From: Nitrosotalea sp.
GTDB lineage: Archaea; Thermoproteota; Nitrososphaeria; Nitrososphaerales; Nitrosopumilaceae
NCBI GenBank assembly: GCA_031296345.1
Contig: JARLFW010000165.1
Span: 1-10,815, forward strand
Direction of reading: 5' to 3'
DNA length: 10,815 nucleotides
In this document: positions 7,961-10,815 of the stretch, piece after piece
Numbering within the stretch: position 1 is the stretch's first letter
Layout: the number at the start of each line of letters is the position of its first letter
Notes under the pieces: generated by a model
What the model was told of the DNA's origin: nothing
The model's database searches: none
Seen by the model: only the letters and a program-made list of their open reading frames with translations
Position numbers and translations under genes: made by a program

Positions 7961-8710
7961 TTATTTCCTTACAGATTGGATGGCTTTTACGATATCGGAA
8001 ATGGTCTTAAAACTTCCACCCTTCTCAATGAGAGTACCGATCACTATAGCGTCTGCACCTGCTTTAGCTATCTCTTCAGCAGTTTTTGGGCTACGAATAC
8101 CCCCACCTACAATTAGAAATCCTTTGAAAAGCTTCCTTACAGCAGCAACCATCTCAGGTTTTATATTAGATTTGGCTCCAGAGCCTGCTTCAAGATATAC
8201 AAATCGCATTCCCATGAATTGAGCAGAAAGTGCATACATGACTGCTAAACTTGGCTTGTCAAAGGGAATTGTTCTTACTGAACCAACATGCCAAACCGTA
8301 GTTCCTTCACCAATAATGATATAGGCTGTAGGAAGTGCTTCAAGACCAAATCTTAGAACATTTGGTGCCCCCAAGGCTTGTGCCTGTGAGATAAAGTATG
8401 GATTATCCGAGTTCAAAAGTGAGCTAAAAAGTATTGCATCTGCACCAGGAACTACACCTGTAACATTACCAGGAAAGAGAATCACAGGAATTTTTATTGC
8501 TTTTTTGATGCTAGCTACTGTCTCAGTCATGGTGAGTTGATCAGTAGCTGATGAACCTCCAACTAGAATAGCAGATGCACCATTTTTTTCGGCTTCCTTT
8601 GCTAGAGATGAGGCTGAGCGTCCTATAGAATTTTCAGAGTCAATTAATACAAAGAGTAGTGTTCCTTTTTTCTTTCTAGTAGTATGAAGATAGTCTTCTG
8701 TCTTTTGCAT
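7961..8710 (-). CDS. Geranylgeranylglyceryl phosphate synthase
   Basis: Joins geranylgeranyl diphosphate to sn-glycerol-1-phosphate, making the first ether bond of archaeal membrane lipids (here presumably on the way to GDGTs). The protein has 249 residues and a TIM-barrel pattern of the PcrB/GGGPS family. Visible motifs from the ATG at 8710 are LFVLIDSEN (19-27) with the metal-site Asp24, AILVGGSSATD (48-58), PVILFPGN (75-82), ADAILFSSLLNS (90-101), YLEAGSGA (172-179) with the substrate-binding Glu174, VGGGIRSP (201-208) and ADAIVIGT (219-226) for the phosphate. The length and TVWHVGSVRTIPFDKP segment suggest the archaeal group II type. A TTG two codons upstream (8716) is a possible alternative, but the ATG lies about 27 nt from a TATA-like box. 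First gene of the operon with DP2; divergent from the 8777 gene. Confidence 0.95.
   Translation of the reverse strand: MQKTEDYLHTTRKKKGTLLFVLIDSENSIGRSASSLAKEAEKNGASAILVGGSSATDQLTMTETVASIKKAIKIPVILFPGNVTGVVPGADAILFSSLLNSDNPYFISQAQALGAPNVLRFGLEALPTAYIIIGEGTTVWHVGSVRTIPFDKPSLAVMYALSAQFMGMRFVYLEAGSGAKSNIKPEMVAAVRKLFKGFLIVGGGIRSPKTAEEIAKAGADAIVIGTLIEKGGSFKTISDIVKAIQSVRK
7966..7970 (-). promoter_or_regulatory. Short Shine-Dalgarno-like site before DP2
   Basis: On the minus strand AAGGA lies six bases before the DP2 ATG at 7959, inside the last codons of the upstream gene. It is the only start here with such a site and no own TATA box, as expected for an internal operon gene. Confidence 0.4.
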
Positions 8711-8731
8711 ATGCAATGGTGGAATATCTAT

Positions 8732-8741
8732 TGATTAAAAG
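8732..8741 (-). promoter_or_regulatory. TATA-like box of the GGGP synthase-DP2 operon
   Basis: On the minus strand this reads CTTTTAATCA, centred about 27 nt before the ATG at 8710. It shares a 66-bp divergent region with the promoter of the 8777 gene, so regulation at one may affect the other. Confidence 0.5.
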
Positions 8742-8746
8742 TTTAA

Positions 8747-8756
8747 TTGAATAAAG
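8747..8756 (+). promoter_or_regulatory. Probable TATA-like box of the 120-aa gene
   Basis: TTGAATAAAG, centred about 26 nt before the ATG at 8777. The area is AT-rich throughout, so the exact box is uncertain. Confidence 0.35.
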
Positions 8757-8757
8757 T

Positions 8758-8773
8758 TATACAGATTTGTATA
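8758..8773. promoter_or_regulatory. Perfect inverted repeat TATACA-N4-TGTATA, possible operator
   Basis: Two 6-bp arms separated by GATT, ending three bases before the ATG at 8777. It lies between the likely TATA box and the start codon, where a bound repressor would block polymerase. The downstream gene codes for a helix-turn-helix-like protein, so self-regulation is a reasonable but unproven reading. Confidence 0.45.
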
Positions 8774-8776
8774 GCT

Positions 8777-9139
8777 ATGAGCAAACCTCTTGATGATAAT
8801 TTTAGTAATATTATCAGGCAAATTATAAAAAAATCACTATTTACTGAGAGACAAATTGAAATTATTTTAAAACGTAAGAACCTTACAGACTCCCAGTTTA
8901 CTATCAGCAAAGGGGCATTTTATCGACAAGTAAATCAATCTAGGGACAAGTTAACTGCATTATGCTATTCATGGATCCTTCTTAGAGGCCTAGGCGTGCT
9001 TAGTTCTGATGATATGGATGTGATAAATCGTCTCTCTGAGCAGATTTCTGTGATAAAAAGTAGTGATGTTTTTCCTGAACGTGAGGAAGAAGTCATGTTT
9101 GTGATACAAGAGCTACTAAATCGAACTTGTAAGCTGTAA
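8777..9139 (+). CDS. Uncharacterised 120-aa protein with helix-turn-helix-like core
   Basis: I cannot assign it to a named family. From the ATG at 8777 it has 120 residues, is soluble and mostly alpha-helical. Residues 22-33 (FTERQIEIILKR) followed by SKGAFYRQVNQSRDKL (44-59) look like the paired helices of a DNA-binding HTH; the TERQ-type first helix recalls LuxR and sigma region 4 domains, but this is resemblance only. A hydrophobic helix with LCYSWILLRGLGVL (62-75) follows and probably packs the core rather than crossing a membrane. The C-terminal third is acidic (EREEE) and ends in NRTCKL. The frame is open back to a TTG at 8747, but that lies in the probable promoter. It is divergent from GGGP synthase and followed by a second regulator-like gene on the same strand. 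Confidence 0.75.
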   Translation: MSKPLDDNFSNIIRQIIKKSLFTERQIEIILKRKNLTDSQFTISKGAFYRQVNQSRDKLTALCYSWILLRGLGVLSSDDMDVINRLSEQISVIKSSDVFPEREEEVMFVIQELLNRTCKL

Positions 9140-9234
9140 TTTAGGTTCAAAAAAGGTATAATTCGTAAAGTGGTTGTGATAAGTTGTAATGAAATATGTT
9201 CGATATTGATGTGTAAGGTGTAAAATAATTTTAC

Positions 9235-9261
9235 TCAAATATGATAAATCACATCATTTGA
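9235..9261. promoter_or_regulatory. Promoter of the 9274 gene with an imperfect inverted repeat
   Basis: The TATA-like stretch TGATAAAT (9242-9249) lies 25-32 nt before the ATG at 9274. It is enclosed by TCAAAT (9235-9240) and ATTTGA (9256-9261), with inner GAT/ATC arms offset by two bases. A protein bound here would cover the TATA box. Confidence 0.35.
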
Positions 9262-9273
9262 CGTTACATCGTG

Positions 9274-9822
9274 ATGTTAGTAGATATCCCAGATGTAGGA
9301 GTGATTTTAGGCGTGTTTGCTTCTTTTATTGGCGGTCTAGTAGCAGTTACAATCTACAACAAGGTAAAGCCACGATTAGTATCAGAGTCAGAAAATGCAA
9401 AAATTCTAACAGAACGTCTACAATATTATGAAAATTTACTAATAGATATGAAAATTCGTTTAGATTCATTAGAAATGACGCCTGAACCACAGGAAATTCC
9501 TCAGGCACAAATTCCAAAGCAAAAAGTTCAGCAAGAGACTCCAGTAATTGTCAAAGAAGAGAAACCAAAGGAAAGAATACAGAATATGCCATTTGGTAAT
9601 GCGACTGATCATGTTCTACGATTAATCACAGAAAAACCCATGACATCACGTGACATCCAGGTCACAATAGGAAGGACTAGAGAACACACATCACGTATGT
9701 TAAAGAAGTTATTTGAGGATGGTTTAGTAGAAAGGGACATGTCAACAAAGCCATTTACTTATAAAATAACTGAGAAAGGTCTTACAAGAATAGGGGTCGT
9801 AAAGATGGTCTCTGCTCAGTAA
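9274..9822 (+). CDS. Membrane-anchored winged-helix protein, putative transcription regulator
   Basis: A 182-residue protein in three parts. Residues 8-28 (VGVILGVFASFIGGLVAVTIY) form one transmembrane helix or signal anchor. Residues 36-68 (ESENAKILTERLQYYENLLIDMKIRLDSLE) form a likely coiled coil. A Pro/Gln/Glu/Lys-rich flexible linker covers 69-105. Residues 108-175 look like a winged helix: DHVLRLITEKPMTSRDIQVTIGRTREHTSRMLKKLFEDGLVER, with the wing at PFTYKITEKG. Basic residues follow the anchor, so the DNA-binding end should lie in the cytoplasm. This suggests a one-component regulator tethered to the membrane or bringing DNA to it. No sensor domain is visible; the coiled coil suggests a dimer. 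GTG at 9271 directly precedes the ATG; I prefer the ATG. The target and signal are unknown. Confidence 0.8.
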   Translation: MLVDIPDVGVILGVFASFIGGLVAVTIYNKVKPRLVSESENAKILTERLQYYENLLIDMKIRLDSLEMTPEPQEIPQAQIPKQKVQQETPVIVKEEKPKERIQNMPFGNATDHVLRLITEKPMTSRDIQVTIGRTREHTSRMLKKLFEDGLVERDMSTKPFTYKITEKGLTRIGVVKMVSAQ

Positions 9823-9875
9823 TTTTTAGGATACCAATAGTTTTCAGATTAGGAAATTAAATATTTATCAAATTA

Positions 9876-9881
9876 TTTTTT
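9876..9881 (+). terminator. T6 run, possible terminator of the membrane winged-helix gene
   Basis: Six T residues 54 bp past the stop codon; a T5 also follows the stop directly (9824-9828). The 173-bp gap to the next gene is strongly AT-rich and otherwise shows only the promoter of that gene. Confidence 0.3.
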
Positions 9882-9965
9882 AGTTAATCTTATCATTAGA
9901 ACCTCTATTTTTGTCAAAGTTATAGAAAATCATCATAATTTAATAATTCTAGTTTATAGTAAATT

Positions 9966-9975
9966 CTTAAATTAT
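9966..9975 (+). promoter_or_regulatory. TATA-like box of the small AbrB-like gene
   Basis: CTTAAATTAT lies 21-30 nt before the ATG at 9996. A second AT-rich stretch (9981-9994) is too close to the start to serve a leaderless transcript. Confidence 0.4.
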
Positions 9976-9995
9976 TGTTCTTATATTATAATAAC

Positions 9996-10148
9996 ATGCA
10001 TAATGAACAACTAATCAAAATCACCACTGCAGGAACGATTTCTATCCCTAAAGACTTTAGAAAATTCCTTGAACTCCAGAAGGGAGATTATGTTAAGATA
10101 ACAATCGATGGTGATCATCTAGTGGTCAAAAAAGTAGTAATCTCCTAA
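9996..10148 (+). CDS. Small AbrB/SpoVT/MazE-type DNA-binding protein
   Basis: A 50-residue protein matching the swapped-hairpin AbrB fold. It reads KITTAGTISIPKDFRKFL (8-25), then ELQKGDYVKITIDGDHLVVKK (26-46). The pattern T-x-G-x-I-x-IPK followed by L-x-x-GD-x-V is the family signature. Such proteins dimerise through interleaved strands and bind DNA as regulators or as antitoxins. No toxin gene lies next to it: the upstream gene is another regulator and the downstream gene is convergent, so it appears to stand alone and a transcriptional role is more likely than an antitoxin one. It is short enough to be missed by gene callers. Its stop overlaps the stop of the convergent gene by 4 bp. Confidence 0.85.
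   Translation: MHNEQLIKITTAGTISIPKDFRKFLELQKGDYVKITIDGDHLVVKKVVIS
10128..10133 (-). terminator. T6 run past the 131-aa gene, inside the AbrB-like gene
   Basis: On the minus strand a TTTTTT run occurs 12 bases after the stop at 10145. It is a candidate U-tract terminator that would leave a short antisense tail over the AbrB-like gene. Confidence 0.3.
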
Positions 10149-10540
10149 GTCATACTCTTTTCTTTTTGGATTATCTTTAGTATCTGATAGGCCCATTCTT
10201 TTCCTTGTTTCTCTCTTACTACCCTACCCTTTACGGCAAATCTAGAGAGATAGGTAGAGATCACGCTTAACTTAATTGGTTCCTCATATTCATCTTCATA
10301 TTTTTCTAAGATCATAGATGATGTGAACTTGCCTATTGGAAAATTCTTGTTTATAACATGCCATATTTTGGCTCCTATGGAGTCTAGTTGAGCTGACGTT
10401 TCTGGCTCTTCTATATTTATTAAATTCATCAACTCAAATATCTTTAGCATCTTTTCACGGGTAACATTTCCTTCCAAGCTAAAGTTATACTTGGCACCGT
10501 CCGAGTCTTCCAAATCTATTCTAATTCTTTTTCGAGCCAT
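10145..10540 (-). CDS. 131-aa protein with C-terminal winged helix, putative regulator
   Basis: I do not recognise a named family. The N-terminal 45 residues (MARKRIRIDLEDSDGAKYNFSLEG and onward) suggest a short beta-strand unit with a helix (REKMLKIFELMNLI). Residues 57-123 look like a winged helix: IWHVINKNFPIG as helix 1, SSMILEKYEDEY as helix 2, IKLSVISTYLSRFAVKG as the recognition helix and RVVREKQGKEWAYQI as the wing. There is no membrane segment. The start ATG at 10540 is clear and nothing longer is in frame. Immediately upstream lie four GTTAAC palindromes, two of them within 26 bp of the start, so autoregulation is likely. The gene converges on the AbrB-like gene and their stops interlock. 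Confidence 0.75.
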   Translation of the reverse strand: MARKRIRIDLEDSDGAKYNFSLEGNVTREKMLKIFELMNLINIEEPETSAQLDSIGAKIWHVINKNFPIGKFTSSMILEKYEDEYEEPIKLSVISTYLSRFAVKGRVVREKQGKEWAYQILKIIQKEKSMT

Positions 10541-10553
10541 TGGGATCGATCTG

Positions 10554-10612
10554 GTTAACTGTTAACACTTGAACGGATCATAGAAGAATTGTTAACACCT
10601 AGGTTTGTTAAC
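10554..10612. promoter_or_regulatory. Cluster of four GTTAAC palindromes upstream of the 131-aa gene
   Basis: GTTAAC occurs at 10554, 10561, 10591 and 10607. The first two are separated by one base and fall where the TATA box and transcription start of the 131-aa gene should be (14-27 nt before the ATG). The last two form a larger inverted repeat, GTTAACA-N8-TGTTAAC (10591-10612). A fifth copy is at 10732. The density in so short a span points to an operator array. Confidence 0.6.
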
Positions 10613-10668
10613 ATTCACTGCCTAGGCTACGCCTGTATGTTTTTGGCATCTTCACAGACTCTTGGGAG

Positions 10669-10681
10669 TTTATATTTAAAT
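10669..10681 (+). promoter_or_regulatory. Strong TATA box with no gene downstream in the window
   Basis: TTTATATTTAAAT is the best TATA match in the gene-free tail. Transcription would start near 10700, five bases after an ATG at 10695 that opens only a 13-codon frame. The product may be non-coding or may reach a gene outside the window. Confidence 0.5.
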
Positions 10682-10691
10682 AACCCTAAAT

Positions 10692-10781
10692 TTCATGCCT
10701 AGAGTGGAAATAATGGGGTTGCCTTTTGGATGTTAACAATGTTAAGAGTCATCTTCACGCCTGGACTGGAAATAATGGGGT
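10692..10781 (+). repeat. Two copies of a 28-bp direct repeat, 62 bp apart
   Basis: Copies lie at 10692-10719 and 10754-10781 and agree at 25 of 28 positions. The last 15 bases, ending in GGAAATAATGGGGT, are identical. A short partial match (TTCACTGCCTAGG, 10614-10626) may be a third, degenerate copy. Confidence 0.75.
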
Positions 10782-10791
10782 CATTTTGGTC

Positions 10792-10797
10792 TTTTTT
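10792..10797 (+). terminator. T6 run after the direct repeats
   Basis: Six T residues preceded by a weak AATG-GGGT-CATT hairpin (10774-10785). With the TATA box at 10669 it would bound a transcript of about 100 nt. Confidence 0.3.
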
Positions 10798-10815
10798 AGT
10801 CAAAAATTAACAGAA

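Larger units (their letters stand above)
10541..10815. other. Gene-free tail with palindromes, TATA box and direct repeat
   Basis: No open frame of useful length is seen. The stretch contains the GTTAAC cluster, two further CCTAGG palindromes (10598-10603 and 10621-10626), CATCTTCAC twice (10648-10656 and 10750-10758), a strong TATA box and a 28-bp direct repeat. It may hold the promoter region of a gene beyond the window, a small RNA, or both. Confidence 0.6.

Noticed and set aside
7920..8222. Plus-strand 100-codon frame across the DP2/GGGP synthase junction
   Set aside because: It lies antisense to two confidently identified genes and resembles no protein family.
8965..9150. Minus-strand 61-codon frame opposite the 120-aa gene
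   Set aside because: It is Ser/Arg-rich shadow translation with no promoter; the plus-strand gene has a promoter and a coherent helical protein.
9935..9975. 9-bp A/T-only inverted repeat (ATAATTTAA / TTAAATTAT) before the AbrB-like gene
   Set aside because: The stretch is almost pure A and T, so matching arms are likely by chance; the right arm is explained as the TATA box.
10695..10736. 13-codon frame starting at the ATG after the strong TATA box
   Set aside because: It is too short, has no family resemblance, and the ATG probably lies before the transcription start.
10692..10781. CRISPR or IS end as an explanation of the 28-bp repeat
   Set aside because: There are only two imperfect copies in direct orientation, with no further spaced units, no transposase and no target duplication visible.

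Overview
The window looks like chromosomal DNA of a group I.1a ammonia-oxidising thaumarchaeon (Nitrosopumilus/Nitrosarchaeum type). The evidence is AT-rich DNA, archaeal core genes (thermosome, family-D DNA polymerase large subunit, geranylgeranylglyceryl phosphate synthase) and TATA-like boxes about 25-30 nt before start codons, which fits largely leaderless transcription. PolD argues against Crenarchaeota. The lineage is inferred from gene content and style, not from a marker comparison.

Positions 1-8716 hold housekeeping genes. In order they are: the 3' part of glutamine synthetase (glnA, +); a small three-helix membrane protein (-); a group II chaperonin/thermosome subunit (-); serine hydroxymethyltransferase (glyA, +), divergent from the thermosome; the PolD large subunit DP2 (-); and GGGP synthase (-). 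GGGP synthase lies upstream of DP2 with one base between them, so the two form an operon joining ether-lipid synthesis to replication.

Positions 8717-10815 are different in character. Four short genes in a row encode proteins that look like DNA-binding or regulatory proteins: a 120-aa unknown protein with a helix-turn-helix-like core, a membrane-anchored winged-helix protein, a 50-aa AbrB/SpoVT-like protein, and a 131-aa protein with a C-terminal winged helix. Three of the four have an inverted repeat or repeated palindrome at the promoter. The last 275 bases have no gene. They carry four GTTAAC palindromes within 59 bp plus a fifth further on, a strong orphan TATA box, and a 28-bp direct repeat followed by a T6 run, which could be a small RNA or a complex control region.

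Two layout traits stand out. All three convergent gene pairs overlap by exactly 4 bp, sharing the TA of both stop codons (YTAR). In five genes the longest open frame starts at a TTG or GTG codon, but an ATG further in fits a TATA box about 27 nt upstream better; the shorter starts are used here.

No tRNA, rRNA, CRISPR array, IS element or intein was seen. I did not find a clear new multi-gene system. The strongest candidates for something undescribed are the regulator cluster and the repeat-rich tail at 10541-10815.
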